The translations under genes were made by a program, and so were the position numbers. From contig JBEHXT010000008.1 of NCBI GenBank assembly GCA_048498555.1, positions 62,001 to 126,000 on the forward strand: 64,000 bases of DNA, given 5' to 3'. Positions 51,504 through 61,392 of the stretch are shown here, piece after piece. The notes beneath the pieces are model-generated. The model ran no database searches, was not told where the DNA came from, and worked only from the letters and a program-made list of their open reading frames with translations. Within the stretch, counting starts at the first letter, position 1. Every line of letters starts with the position of its first letter. The stretch is from Danxiaibacter sp048498555 (GTDB lineage Bacteria; Bacteroidota; Bacteroidia; Chitinophagales; Chitinophagaceae).

Positions 51504-52769
51504 TTATTGTCGGCTGTTCTCAATAATAAACACCCGTAATATGTTCAATGCATTCATCGCTGTAATTTCGATGTTTTTTTTCCTGTCGTAGCGGAGTTTA
51601 AATTGTTTCGTAATCATGTTGGTTTTATTGCCGGCGGCAATCCAAACTGTACCTACGGGCTTTTCCGGTGTACCACCATCAGGGCCCATTATGCCGCTTA
51701 CGGCAACTGCATAGTCGGTTTTCATCACTTTCAGTACGCCGGCCAGCATTTGTTGAACGGTTTCTTCACTAACAGCGCCCGCAGTTGCCAATGTTTGCTG
51801 CTGAACGTGTAATACATCCTGCTTTATCCGGTTATCGTAACTCACAACACTACCATGAAAATAGGCGGATGAACCCGGGTGCGAAGTAATAAGATGCGCT
51901 ATATAGCCACCTGTACAGCTCTCTGCAGTGCTCATAGTTTGGTTGTTTGCTAACAATAACCTGCCAATTACCTGCTCCAGCGTTAGGTCTTCATCAACAA
52001 TCATGTAATCTTTCACCAGCAACTTCAATTTGCTAAATGCTGTGTCCAGGTCGTGATCTGTTTTTTCCTGTTTACCGAACGCTGTAAGCCTCAGTCTAAC
52101 CATGCCATAGTTGGGCAAATATGCGAGTTTGATATTGGGTGAAAGCGCCTCTTCCCAGTCTTTTATTAATTCGGCGAGAAAAGATTCGCCGATACCAAAT
52201 GTTACAAGTGTCCTATGACTGATATAAGGGAGATTAAAACGATCGCGAATGATCCCAAAAACATGATCACGCATGATGGTTTTCATTTCATTGGGCACGC
52301 CGGGCATGCTCACAAATATTTTTCCGTTCTTTTCAAACAGCATTCCCGGTGCGGTGCCCATGGCATTTTTTAGAACCGTACAAACGTCGGGCACTTCTGC
52401 CTGTTTCCTGTTTCGTTCCAGCAAAGGCATAGGCCTTTTGAAAATGTGCTCGAATAAATAGGTAACGTGTTCAAGTGTGGGTTCATCCATCACCAGCTTG
52501 CCACCGAAGTATTCGCACAAAAGGGGCTTTGTTATATCATCGGCAGTAGGGCCAAGGCCTCCGGTTATTAATATTATATCAGCAATTTTGCTTTCTTCAT
52601 CAAGCGCCTGCCAGATGTCGTCCCAAACGTCGCCAATAGCAACGCGGTGGTTCACCCAAACCCCGATCTTATTTAGCTCCTGCGAAATCCATGCACTGTT
52701 TGTATCAATAACCTGTCCTATTAAAAGTTCATCTCCGATTGTTATAATGGATGCATTTATTTTATTCAT
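51504..52769 (-). CDS. cinA: CinA-like protein (NMN deamidase / MoCF domain)
   Basis: A 421-residue two-domain protein. The N-terminal MoCF-like domain has ASIITIGDELLIGQVIDTNS and the LITGGLGPTADDITK signature. The C-terminal PncC-like nicotinamide-nucleotide amidase domain begins near residue 255 and contains STAESCTGGYIAHLITSHPG and VSGIMGPDGGTPEKPVGTVW. Full-length CinA cleaves NMN or ADP-ribose in NAD recycling and DNA-damage contexts. Length and order are normal. The gene lies 340 bases upstream of the E2 gene on the same strand. Confidence 0.94.
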   Translation of the reverse strand: MNKINASIITIGDELLIGQVIDTNSAWISQELNKIGVWVNHRVAIGDVWDDIWQALDEESKIADIILITGGLGPTADDITKPLLCEYFGGKLVMDEPTLEHVTYLFEHIFKRPMPLLERNRKQAEVPDVCTVLKNAMGTAPGMLFEKNGKIFVSMPGVPNEMKTIMRDHVFGIIRDRFNLPYISHRTLVTFGIGESFLAELIKDWEEALSPNIKLAYLPNYGMVRLRLTAFGKQEKTDHDLDTAFSKLKLLVKDYMIVDEDLTLEQVIGRLLLANNQTMSTAESCTGGYIAHLITSHPGSSAYFHGSVVSYDNRIKQDVLHVQQQTLATAGAVSEETVQQMLAGVLKVMKTDYAVAVSGIMGPDGGTPEKPVGTVWIAAGNKTNMITKQFKLRYDRKKNIEITAMNALNILRVFIIENSRQ

Positions 52770-52983
52770 GGGAAGAATTGAAGATTTGAGATTTGAAATT
52801 TAGGATGATTGCATGTCCTGTTTTATACCATCAACTATTATTGCTTAGCTGTTAAGGAATAGAGAAGTAAAGCTTTTCAAAATTAACTACTTCCTGAAAC
52901 TATTTAATCGCTGCTTGCTTAAGGCCATCGGCTTGCTGCTGTGCCGATATCCTGGATTTGATTCTCGTAACTATTGTTCGCAA

Positions 52984-53658
52984 CTATTTTTTCCAAACCT
53001 TCAGATCTTTAAAATATCCTTCAGTCCAATTTCCAATCCAAAGGCCAATCGCTCCTGAATTATTTTCACCATGTTTTAGGTCGTTTACGATTAATGAAGG
53101 CTGCTTGTTATTATTCAAAAATAACTCAGCATGATTTCCGTTAATTTCAATTCGCATCGTTATCCATTCATTTAATCCCATGTCAGCATAAGATTCATAC
53201 AATCCTGGTGCTTCTTTTCGTGATTGCTCGAAACTAAACCCAGGGAAAGCGAAATATTGAATTGAGTGATTACGTCTTATTTGGTCGTTCACTCTTCCGT
53301 TAGCTGGCCGTAAATAAATACCTTCAAATTTGTCATTCTGTTCATTGATTCTAAAAGCAACTCCAATAAACCCTCTTGCCCATTCCGGAGCATTTTTCAA
53401 TAAACGGCTCAATACTTTTACTTCAATCGTTCCGTTTTTGAAATCAGTGCTTTTTACCCTGACAAAAGTTGGTTGGTCAAATCCCTTAATTGTTGTGTCG
53501 GCTATTATTTTCAAAGTTTCCTGCCCTTGTAATTTTTCAATGGCCATAGAAACTAAACTCGTATCAAGTTGATTTTTATCAAACTTAATTGTTTGAGCGT
53601 CTGAATTTAAAACAGTAAGTAAAAAGCTGGCTGTGATAAAAACTATTCTAATATTCAT
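52984..53658 (-). CDS. Exported concanavalin-A-like (DUF1080-like) protein
   Basis: A 224-residue protein whose signal peptide (MNIRIVFITASFLLTVLNSDAQ trimmed near residue 22) begins at 53658, so I reject the longer frame from 53706. The rest looks like a single beta-sandwich of the lectin/glucanase fold: GTIEVKVLSR, GFIGVAFRINEQNDKFEGIYL, NEWITMRIEINGNHAELFLNN and the closing GAIGLWIGNWTEGYFKDLKVWK are typical of DUF1080-like domains. It may bind or hydrolyse carbohydrate. No partner gene is present, and no catalytic residue can be assigned. Confidence 0.75.
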   Translation of the reverse strand: MNIRIVFITASFLLTVLNSDAQTIKFDKNQLDTSLVSMAIEKLQGQETLKIIADTTIKGFDQPTFVRVKSTDFKNGTIEVKVLSRLLKNAPEWARGFIGVAFRINEQNDKFEGIYLRPANGRVNDQIRRNHSIQYFAFPGFSFEQSRKEAPGLYESYADMGLNEWITMRIEINGNHAELFLNNNKQPSLIVNDLKHGENNSGAIGLWIGNWTEGYFKDLKVWKK

Positions 53659-53833
53659 GCGTTGTCGTTGTTTAAAATTAAATATGCGGAGCAATGTATA
53701 TGGCACATAACATCAGGACGGCTGTACCTTTCACCATTCACTATTGATCATTCACCAATGAAGTGCACTTCTCATTACCTTTACTAATCAGGCAAACTTA
53801 CCGTGTTTGCATTAATTAAAGCAACATAAAACG

Positions 53834-55234
53834 ATGAAACCAATCTGGCTGACTTTACTTCTTTGCAATGTATGGATGATGGTTAGTGCTCAGTCGATAG
53901 CTGAAAAAACAAATGTGGCTGTACAGGCACTATTGAAAGATGAGCAAATGAAACATGCTTTGATGGGGCTTTACATTGTAGAAACAAAAACCGGCCGGCC
54001 TGTTTTCGCCTTGAATGAAGAAGCCGGCGTTGCACCTGCCAGTACACAAAAAGTAATTACTTCTGCAGCCGCCCTGTCGTTGCTGGGTGAAAATTACCAG
54101 TACACAACGGATGTGTTTTACGACGGAAATATTGGGCAGGGCTCTTTAAATGGCAATTTGCATATTATAGGGAACGGCGACCCAACGCTCGGAAGCTGGA
54201 GGTTTAAAGGCAGAAAAGAAAATGATTTTATAGATGCAATAATTGCTGCGTTGAAAGCAAAAGGCGTAAAAAGCATAACCGGCGGAGTTAAATGCTATAA
54301 CGGGGATTTTGAAACGCAAACCGTACCCGGCGGATGGATTTGGGATGATATTGGTAACTATTACGGAGCGGGCGTTGCCGCTGTTAACTGGCACGAAAAT
54401 CAATATGACCTCTATTTAAAACCGGGAAAGAATGTTGGTGACTCAGTAAGCATCATAAAGACTCAGCCGGCATTGTATAATATTCATCTGACGAGTGAAA
54501 TAACAACCGGAGCAACGGGCAGCGGCGACAATGGATATATCTATTTACCTCCCTACGCCAGTGAAGGTTTTGTTCGTGGAACTGTTCCTGCAGGATCGGC
54601 CTCATTTACTATCTCCGGCTCTATACCCAGCCCCACAATGCATGTAGCAATGCTGGTTGCGGAGCAGTTAAGGAAAAACGATATTGCTGTAAATGGTGCT
54701 TCGCAGGTCTCGAATGATTCGGAGGCCGCCATTGCTGACAATCAGAAGTTATTATCCTATTACTCTCCTTCGTTAGACAGCATCGTGTATCATTTTTTAC
54801 AGAAAAGCATTAATCTCTATGGCGAAGCGTTGCTGAAAACAATGGCATATATAAAAGAGGGCAAAGGCTCAACAGAAAAAGGCATTGAATTGCTGCAACA
54901 ATTCTGGAAGGAGAGAGGTATTGACAAAGATGCATTGAATATACTGGATGGCAGCGGATTGTCGCCGCAAAACAGGGTGACAACAAAAGCATTGGTGGGT
55001 GTGTTGCAATATGCCAAAGATCAATCCTGGTTTAAATGCTTTTTTGCAGGTTTGCCGGTATATAATAACATGAAGATGAAGAGTGGCTCAATTGGCGGAG
55101 CCAGGGCTTTTACCGGATACCACACATCCAAACAGGGAGTACAATACACTTTTGCAATAGTGATCAATAATTATAGCGGAAGTTCATCTGCAATCGTTCA
55201 AAAAATGTATAAGGTGCTGAACCAAATGTTGTAG
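53834..55234 (+). CDS. dacB: D-alanyl-D-alanine carboxypeptidase/endopeptidase (PBP4, S13)
   Basis: A 466-residue periplasmic peptidoglycan hydrolase with a signal peptide (about 1-20). The catalytic serine is Ser70 in the SxxK motif STQK (Ser70 to Lys73), SxN is in KSINLYGEALLK near residue 320, and KTG is replaced by KSG in MKMKSGSIGGARAFTGY, an accepted variant. The inserted domain between the motifs is typical of class C PBP4. It trims or cleaves cross-links in the wall. The gene stands alone. Word repeats of the CACCATTCACTATTGATCA type lie just upstream at 53733-53756. Confidence 0.92.
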   Translation: MKPIWLTLLLCNVWMMVSAQSIAEKTNVAVQALLKDEQMKHALMGLYIVETKTGRPVFALNEEAGVAPASTQKVITSAAALSLLGENYQYTTDVFYDGNIGQGSLNGNLHIIGNGDPTLGSWRFKGRKENDFIDAIIAALKAKGVKSITGGVKCYNGDFETQTVPGGWIWDDIGNYYGAGVAAVNWHENQYDLYLKPGKNVGDSVSIIKTQPALYNIHLTSEITTGATGSGDNGYIYLPPYASEGFVRGTVPAGSASFTISGSIPSPTMHVAMLVAEQLRKNDIAVNGASQVSNDSEAAIADNQKLLSYYSPSLDSIVYHFLQKSINLYGEALLKTMAYIKEGKGSTEKGIELLQQFWKERGIDKDALNILDGSGLSPQNRVTTKALVGVLQYAKDQSWFKCFFAGLPVYNNMKMKSGSIGGARAFTGYHTSKQGVQYTFAIVINNYSGSSSAIVQKMYKVLNQML

Positions 55235-55324
55235 CATGTATGATCGTTTCACGCTCAGGTTATTTGGTGTAAATGATCGCTTAATTGCTGCATTGTTGAA
55301 AGGTGAGGGCAGATTTCTGTAGCG

Positions 55325-55738
55325 CTATTGTTGAAAATAAGGCAGCAGTTTTTCCTGCAGTTTGGGTGGCATATTCGTTTTCTTCCAGGTTTTTGTTTCG
55401 AGGAAATACAATTTGACATTGCCGGATGTTAGCATCTTACCGCTCTCATTGTACACTTCCTGGTGAAATTCTATTTTATGGTCAACCGGCATTTCACGAA
55501 TCTGCGTTTTAATCGTAATAAGATCATCGTAAGTGGCCGGGCGCAGGTATTTAATGCTCAACTCAATTACGGGCATCATTACTCCTTCACTTTCCATATC
55601 CTTATACGTATAACCCAGCTGCCTTATGCTTTCAACTCTGCCCACTTCAAAATATTGCGCATAGTTGCCATAATAAACAACGTTCATCTGGTCGGTTTCT
55701 GCATAACGCACGCGTACCTGGGTAATTGATTCGTACAT
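55325..55738 (-). CDS. YbgC/FadM-family acyl-CoA thioesterase
   Basis: A 137-residue hot-dog-fold protein. The N-terminus VRYAETDQMNVVYYGNYAQYFEVGR is the family signature, with catalytic Asp16. The histidine often found shortly after is replaced by tyrosine, as is frequent in Bacteroidota members. It hydrolyses acyl-CoA or similar thioesters. The DoxX gene lies 36 bases upstream on the same strand, so the two may be cotranscribed. No further context indicates the substrate. Confidence 0.85.
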   Translation of the reverse strand: MYESITQVRVRYAETDQMNVVYYGNYAQYFEVGRVESIRQLGYTYKDMESEGVMMPVIELSIKYLRPATYDDLITIKTQIREMPVDHKIEFHQEVYNESGKMLTSGNVKLYFLETKTWKKTNMPPKLQEKLLPYFQQ

Positions 55739-55774
55739 ATAAATACTTGATTCGTAATTTATAAAAAACGTTCT

Positions 55775-56185
55775 TTACTTGTTGATCATTCCGTCTACAC
55801 TCACTCTGCCCGGCCCGCAAAACAACAGGGTAAACATTGCTGTGCAATAAAGCAGCGCCAGCTCGGAGTCTAATAAGGGCTTGCTCTTATCATGGCCAAA
55901 TATTACAACCAGGAACATGATAATTAATGGAATTACCATCATGCGGGTAAAGAGGCCAAGTATAATGAACATACTACAGAATATTTCTGCAAACAAAACA
56001 AGGATAAGCGAAAACCTCGATCCTATACCCATAAAATTATAGAACTGATATTGCAAGGTAGCAAAGCTCATTAGCTTGGGAAGGCCGTGTTTTATTAATA
56101 AACAGAGACCAAACGTCAGCCTGATCAACAACATACAGAAGTTAAAGGCTGCACTACTATAATTGATGCTAAAAAATTTTCTCAT
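55775..56185 (-). CDS. DoxX-family membrane protein
   Basis: A 136-residue protein with four hydrophobic helices. The first half has LLIRLTFGLCLLIKHGLPKL, typical of DoxX proteins, and ILVLFAEIFCSMFIILGLFTRM follows in the second half. DoxX members occur with oxidative-stress and thiol genes; their chemistry is unknown. The start at 56185 gives the normal family length. A perfect -7 box TAGTTTTG (minus strand) overlapped by a palindrome lies just upstream, so it is likely regulated. The thioesterase gene follows. Confidence 0.85.
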   Translation of the reverse strand: MRKFFSINYSSAAFNFCMLLIRLTFGLCLLIKHGLPKLMSFATLQYQFYNFMGIGSRFSLILVLFAEIFCSMFIILGLFTRMMVIPLIIMFLVVIFGHDKSKPLLDSELALLYCTAMFTLLFCGPGRVSVDGMINK

Positions 56186-56222
56186 CTTGCAACGGTTGTT
56201 TTTCTATCGGATATAAAGTTTT

Positions 56223-56250
56223 CAAAACTAAAGTAAACTTTTCACTTTAG
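56223..56250 (-). promoter_or_regulatory. DoxX promoter with overlapping operator
   Basis: On the minus strand TAGTTTTG (56223-56230) is an exact TAnnTTTG match, 38 bases before the DoxX ATG. The inverted repeat CTAAAGT (56228-56234) / ACTTTAG (56244-56250) overlaps its upstream edge. A repressor bound there would block the promoter. Confidence 0.5.
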
Positions 56251-56529
56251 CTAAGTAGCTGTAATACAACATTTTTAATTCTGCGCCAGGCATCTTCCGT
56301 AGTTTGTGGATACAAACACATATATAGGTAAACACTCAAACGTAAGAAAAGTAGCTGCAAACCCTTTGCACATTATGAATTGTGCAAAAGTAACTGACCT
56401 TTAAACTTTATCCACATATAAACATGTAATGGCCTTGCTGCGCGCATCCTTGCTACCTTTAGCGCGTTTTTTGCGTTTTATTAAGAATGCCCTTGAAATA
56501 TTTCATAATCTAATTCGTTCCGTCAGAGT
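56251..56529. other. Divergent spacer upstream of the TPR gene
   Basis: No gene. TACCTTTA at 56454-56461, one mismatch from the -7 consensus, with a TTG at 56435-56437, could be the TPR-operon promoter, about 70 bases before its ATG. Confidence 0.4.
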
Positions 56530-59500
56530 ATGATCCAAAGTGTAAAAAAAATCTGTATTGGAAGTGCTTTTGTTGTGTGCGGCTTAACGGTGCAGGCACA
56601 ATTTACAAAGGCCAACGACGATCCTGATGCCAACTTCAAGCTTGCTAAAGAGTTTTATCAGAAAGATCAGTTTAGTCTTGCGTACCCGCTGTTTAAAATG
56701 TTGAATGAAAAGGCTGATGCAAATAGCAGCATACCTGTTACCATTCAGCTTGAATCAAAATATTATTCGCTTGTTTGCGGGTTGCAGCTAAATGATGTTA
56801 CTGCAGAAGAAAAGGCAAAAGAGTTTATTGCGATAGAGCATAATACGCCGCGCATTGAAATGTTGTGTTATCATCTTGCAGAATATTATTACCGCAAGAA
56901 GAAGTTTGCAGAGGCGGTAGACTATTACGAAAAAACAACGGCTGAAAACCTGAGCAACCGCGAAATAGCCAGTATGAAATTTCATAAGGGTTATGCATAT
57001 TTTACTATGCAACGCTTTAACGATGCAAAGCCATTGTTTAATGCAATAAGGCAGATCCCGTCCGATCCTAATTATTACGATGCCAATTACTATTATGGTT
57101 TTATCTGCTTTAACGAGAAAAACTATAAAGAAGCATTAAGTGCATTCAAGCTGGTTGATGGACAGGGTTCTTACCAAAATATAGTTCCATATTACGTTGC
57201 AGAGATCCATTACTTTAATGGAGATAGAGACAAAGCCATCGAGTATGGCGAAAAAGCAATAGCCAAAGGCGGTCAGTTCTATGATCTGCGCCTAAGGCAA
57301 TTGGTTGGCCACGCTTACTTCGAAAAGAAAGAATTTGCAAAAGCACTTCCTTACCTGGAGAAATATGTAAGTAGTACTGAAAAGGTAAGCCGCGAAGATT
57401 TGTATGAATTGTCTTACTGTTACTATGACGCACAGCAATGGAAAAAATCGATAGCTGGTTTTAAAGAGTTAGGTGGAAAAGAAGATTCACTTTCACAAAA
57501 CAGTATGTATCTGCTGGCTGACGCCTATTTAAAAACCAACCAGAAAGCCAGCGCAAGAAATGCATTTTTGTTCTGCGAGCTGAACAGCAGTAACCTTGTA
57601 CAGAAAGAAATATCCAAGTTCAATTATGGAAAACTTTCTTATGAACTGGGCTACCAGGATGTGGCGCTGAATGAGCTTAGAGAGTTTGTTACAAACTACC
57701 CTAAAGCAGATAATGCAGCTGAAGCGAAAGAACTATTGGTGAGCCTGCTGGCCAATACCAACAATTATAAAGATGCGCTGGAGTTGTTTGAAAGTTTGGC
57801 CGTTCAAAGCGAAACGGTTAAACGTTTGTATCCACGCATTTTGTGCGGAAGGGCAGTAGAGTTGATCAACGATCAGCAATTGGTACAGGCAGATGCGTTA
57901 CTGGACAAAGTGCTCACACTTGCACCATATAACCAGGCCCAGCTGCCCTTCGTTAATTTCTGGAAAGGAGAAATTGCCTACAGGACAAATAAGTACGACG
58001 CAGCCATTAACTACATGGAAACATACCTGAACGCTTCTTCAAGTTTGGGTGAAGTTACGCCGGTAAATGCGCGATATGTGTTGGGGTATAGCAACCTTAA
58101 GCAGGAAAATTATTATAAAGCACTGCAATATTTTCAGCAAATAGCAACTTCTGTTTCAGCCTCATCAGATAATATTTCGCAGGATGCTTACCTGCGTAGC
58201 GCTGATTGTTATTTCATGGACAAAAAGTTTGCAAAGGCTTTGCAGATGTATGAAACTGTGCTGGACAACAAACTTCCCGCTGCGGACTATGCATTGTATC
58301 AAAAAGCCATTATTTCCGGTGCTTCAAATAAATATGCAGAGAAGATCAGCCTGATGCAATCACTTGCCCAACGTTACCCTCAATCATCTTTGATTGCAGA
58401 TGCTAACATGGAGATTGCGAACGCATACATGGCAAATGAAGATTTTCAGAGTGCTATAAGCCCGCTAAACAATTTGCTGAAAAATGGCAATGATGCCTAT
58501 AAGCCGCAAGCTTATCTGAAGCTCGGCGTTGTATACTACAATCTGAATAATAGTGCAGAAGCGCTGAATAGTTTTAAAAAGCTCGTTTCCACTTATCCTA
58601 ACTCAGAAGAAAGCGATGAAGCGGTAGACTATATAAGAGGCATTTTTGTAGATCAGCAAAAGCCATCCGAGTATGTTGCCTTTATGCGCCAGAACGGAAA
58701 GAACGTAAGTTATAGTGAAGAAGATTCACTAAACTATGTTACGGCCAATATTGCATATGAGAACAAGAACTACGAAACAGCTTTAAGCGGACTGGAAGCT
58801 TATGTAAAACAATATCCAACCGGCCGTTATGTGATAGATGCAAGTTATCAGCTCGCTGAAATTTACAATAACAAGAAAAGTTTCGATAACGCCATAAAAT
58901 ATTACGATGCAGTTGCAGCAAAAGCGCCTAACAGGTATGCAGAAGCAAGTGCGTTGCAAGCGGCCCGCATTAGCTATTTTGAGTTGAAAGATTATGAGCG
59001 TGCAGAGAAATATTTTACACAATTAAAAGGCCTTGCGATAACTCCTGAAAACAAGCAGGAAAGCATGAAGGGCTTATTGCGTTGCCAGTACAAATTATCT
59101 AAATGGACAGAAGCAGTGCCCAATGCAGAAGAATTGTTGAAGGAAAAAGGAACGGCAACTGATGATAAGATGATGGCTAACATGATTCTCGCAAAAAATT
59201 ACCAGAACAACAATAATCTTGAAGATGCGTCTATTGCTTACAAACAGGTAATTCAGCTTGGTAAATCTGAGTATGCTGCTGAAGCGAGATACAGAGTTGC
59301 TGAAATTTTGTTTGCGCAGAGTAAATTTCCTGAAGCTGAAAAGGCTGGTTTTGAAGTAATTAATAAAGCTGGTTCTTACGACTACTGGATCACAAAGGCC
59401 TATATCCTTTTGGGTGATGTATACTTTAAGCAGAAAGATTACTTCAACGCGGAAGCAACGCTGAAAAGCGTAGCGGAAAACGCGACAGATGCTTCTCTTA

Positions 59501-59574
59501 AGAAGGAAGCTACCAAATTGCTGGATGATGTAATTGCGGAAAAAAATCAAAACAGTAAGGTTGATCCATCCTGA
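56530..59574 (+). CDS. Large tetratricopeptide-repeat protein, exported
   Basis: A 1014-residue protein with a signal peptide (about 1-23) and then almost continuous TPR-like helical repeats to the end. Examples are FKLAKEFYQKDQFSLAYPLF, MKFHKGYAYFTMQRFNDAKPLF, YVAEIHYFNGDRDKAIEYGEKA, YLKLGVVYYNLNNSAEALNSF and YRVAEILFAQSKFPEAEKAGF. It should be periplasmic or outer-membrane associated and serve as a scaffold. It begins an operon with an outer-membrane barrel protein (76 bases to its ATG) and an HU-CCDC81 protein. Bacteroidota have similar long TPR proteins in envelope assembly; no exact function can be given. Confidence 0.88.
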   Translation: MIQSVKKICIGSAFVVCGLTVQAQFTKANDDPDANFKLAKEFYQKDQFSLAYPLFKMLNEKADANSSIPVTIQLESKYYSLVCGLQLNDVTAEEKAKEFIAIEHNTPRIEMLCYHLAEYYYRKKKFAEAVDYYEKTTAENLSNREIASMKFHKGYAYFTMQRFNDAKPLFNAIRQIPSDPNYYDANYYYGFICFNEKNYKEALSAFKLVDGQGSYQNIVPYYVAEIHYFNGDRDKAIEYGEKAIAKGGQFYDLRLRQLVGHAYFEKKEFAKALPYLEKYVSSTEKVSREDLYELSYCYYDAQQWKKSIAGFKELGGKEDSLSQNSMYLLADAYLKTNQKASARNAFLFCELNSSNLVQKEISKFNYGKLSYELGYQDVALNELREFVTNYPKADNAAEAKELLVSLLANTNNYKDALELFESLAVQSETVKRLYPRILCGRAVELINDQQLVQADALLDKVLTLAPYNQAQLPFVNFWKGEIAYRTNKYDAAINYMETYLNASSSLGEVTPVNARYVLGYSNLKQENYYKALQYFQQIATSVSASSDNISQDAYLRSADCYFMDKKFAKALQMYETVLDNKLPAADYALYQKAIISGASNKYAEKISLMQSLAQRYPQSSLIADANMEIANAYMANEDFQSAISPLNNLLKNGNDAYKPQAYLKLGVVYYNLNNSAEALNSFKKLVSTYPNSEESDEAVDYIRGIFVDQQKPSEYVAFMRQNGKNVSYSEEDSLNYVTANIAYENKNYETALSGLEAYVKQYPTGRYVIDASYQLAEIYNNKKSFDNAIKYYDAVAAKAPNRYAEASALQAARISYFELKDYERAEKYFTQLKGLAITPENKQESMKGLLRCQYKLSKWTEAVPNAEELLKEKGTATDDKMMANMILAKNYQNNNNLEDASIAYKQVIQLGKSEYAAEARYRVAEILFAQSKFPEAEKAGFEVINKAGSYDYWITKAYILLGDVYFKQKDYFNAEATLKSVAENATDASLKKEATKLLDDVIAEKNQNSKVDPS

Positions 59575-59650
59575 TCATTGAATTTAAAACAATACAATCA
59601 TTAGGATGAATCGGGTTAAGGTTCATCTGCCAAAAAATAAAAGACAAGGC

Positions 59651-61387
59651 ATGAAAAAGTTTATTATAATCATACTTCTTATATCAACTTCTGCGACGCT
59701 GTTTGCGCAGAAACCAAAGAAAAAATCTTCAAAAAGCAAGGCTCAGACACATACCCAGGCTAAGAAGAAAACACCTTCAAAAACCAGCCAGAAACCTGCC
59801 GCCCAGCCAGATGTAAAAGAAGATAATTCACCAAAGAATGTGGTGGTTACTTCTTCCTTTAAACCTGTATTGAAGACGGTTTCTAAGATAAATTTCACCG
59901 CGGCATCGCCAACGCCTGATACGTCAAAAAAAGTGGCGCCTTACGATATACCAGCGCAAAATTTATTCTTTGCCTATCAGCCTACGCCATTAAAGCCATT
60001 GGCTGCGCATATCGATTCAACAATTATTTGGGAGAATAAGAATTATATTAAAGCGGGTTATGGTAACTACACAACGCCATACCTCGAAGCCGGCGTTTCA
60101 TTTGGAGACGGAACAAATTCAGTTGTTAATGTGCATGCAAAGCATATTTCTTCCAAAGGAAGTTTGCCCTTTCAACAGGCAAGCAAAACCTCCGCAGATG
60201 TAACCGGTATTTTTAGTTCAGCGAATAACCAGAATGAATGGACTGGCAAGCTGTTTTTTGATAACAATACACAGTATCAATACGGTTTTCAGCCAGACAG
60301 CCTGAAGTTTCAGAAGGATGATTTGCGCCAGCGTTTTACACTTTTCGGTGCTAAAATTGGCCTGCGCAATAAAGCGGAGAACGCTTATGGCGTGAGCTAC
60401 AATCCTAATATTTATGCAGATTTCTTCCAGGATAACCATGGCGCCAATGAGCAGAATTTTGTGCTGAACGCGCCCATCGAAAAATCTATCGGAAAGATCG
60501 TTTCACTCAAACTTGGATTTACTGCAGATTACACCGCCTATAAAAGAGATACAGCGGCCAAAATAAACAACAACTTGTTTTTGTTAACTCCCGCAGTTCA
60601 TTTTAAAACGCCTGGTGTTAACCTGGTTGCTGGTTTTAACCCAACATGGGATAATACCATTTTCCACTGGCTGCCAAATTTTACGGCTGATATCAAGATT
60701 AAAGGAGAGAAATTCATTTTACAGGGCGGTTGGATCGGTTACTTTAATAAGACCAACTACCGTACACTTGCCGAAACAAACCCATGGCTCGCGCAACCCA
60801 CTTTCCTGAATAATGTCCGCATCAACGAACAATATGCCGGATTTAAGGGTTCTGCAGGAAGCCATTTTACCTATAATGCAAGAGTTTCAGCATTGAAATT
60901 CAATAACCAGCCTTTATTTGTGAATGATTCTATAACCGGTAAAGCGTTTGAAGTAGTTAATGAATCAGAAATGAAGGCTTTGCGCGTACATGGAGAAATT
61001 GGATACACCGTTGAAGAGAAATTCTCTCTGTTAGGTGGTTTAACAATGACGCAGTATAGCAACCTGAAAGACAACGAGAAAGCCTGGGGTCTTTTGCCAC
61101 TTGAGCTGAACGGCGCATTGCGCTGGCATATTACTAAGGACCTTCAGCTTAAAAGCGACGTATATTTCTGGGATGGCTCACGTTACCGCAACTCGCAAAT
61201 GGGCGCCGGAAAGCTTGATCCAGCCTTCGATTTAAACGCTGGTGTGGAATTTGCTGTAATACCAAAATTGAACGTATGGTTACAGTTCAATAATATTTTT
61301 AACAACAAATATGAGCGTTGGCATCAATATGAAGTACTTGGCTTTAATGTTCTTGCTGGCGTTGTATATTCGTTTGGACAAAAATAA
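59651..61387 (+). CDS. Outer-membrane beta-barrel protein (TonB-receptor-like, no plug)
   Basis: A 578-residue protein. The signal peptide (MKKFIIIILLISTSATLFAQ) starts at 59651, so the earlier ATG 15 codons up is rejected. A 45-residue Lys/Ser/Thr/Gln-rich low-complexity stretch follows (KPKKKSSKSKAQ...), then a short conserved-like part NVVVTSSFKPVLKTVSKINF. The rest is barrel strands ending in FNNKYERWHQYEVLGFNVLAGVVYSFGQK, like TonB-dependent receptors, but no plug domain is present. A transport or anchoring role is inferred. It lies between the TPR and HU-CCDC81 genes. Confidence 0.8.
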   Translation: MKKFIIIILLISTSATLFAQKPKKKSSKSKAQTHTQAKKKTPSKTSQKPAAQPDVKEDNSPKNVVVTSSFKPVLKTVSKINFTAASPTPDTSKKVAPYDIPAQNLFFAYQPTPLKPLAAHIDSTIIWENKNYIKAGYGNYTTPYLEAGVSFGDGTNSVVNVHAKHISSKGSLPFQQASKTSADVTGIFSSANNQNEWTGKLFFDNNTQYQYGFQPDSLKFQKDDLRQRFTLFGAKIGLRNKAENAYGVSYNPNIYADFFQDNHGANEQNFVLNAPIEKSIGKIVSLKLGFTADYTAYKRDTAAKINNNLFLLTPAVHFKTPGVNLVAGFNPTWDNTIFHWLPNFTADIKIKGEKFILQGGWIGYFNKTNYRTLAETNPWLAQPTFLNNVRINEQYAGFKGSAGSHFTYNARVSALKFNNQPLFVNDSITGKAFEVVNESEMKALRVHGEIGYTVEEKFSLLGGLTMTQYSNLKDNEKAWGLLPLELNGALRWHITKDLQLKSDVYFWDGSRYRNSQMGAGKLDPAFDLNAGVEFAVIPKLNVWLQFNNIFNNKYERWHQYEVLGFNVLAGVVYSFGQK

Positions 61388-61392
61388 TTTCC

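Noticed and set aside
53650..53720. Integron attachment-site-like sequence near GGCACATAACATCAGG
   Set aside because: Only a few bases fit, there is no paired site or integrase, and the flanking gene looks ordinary.
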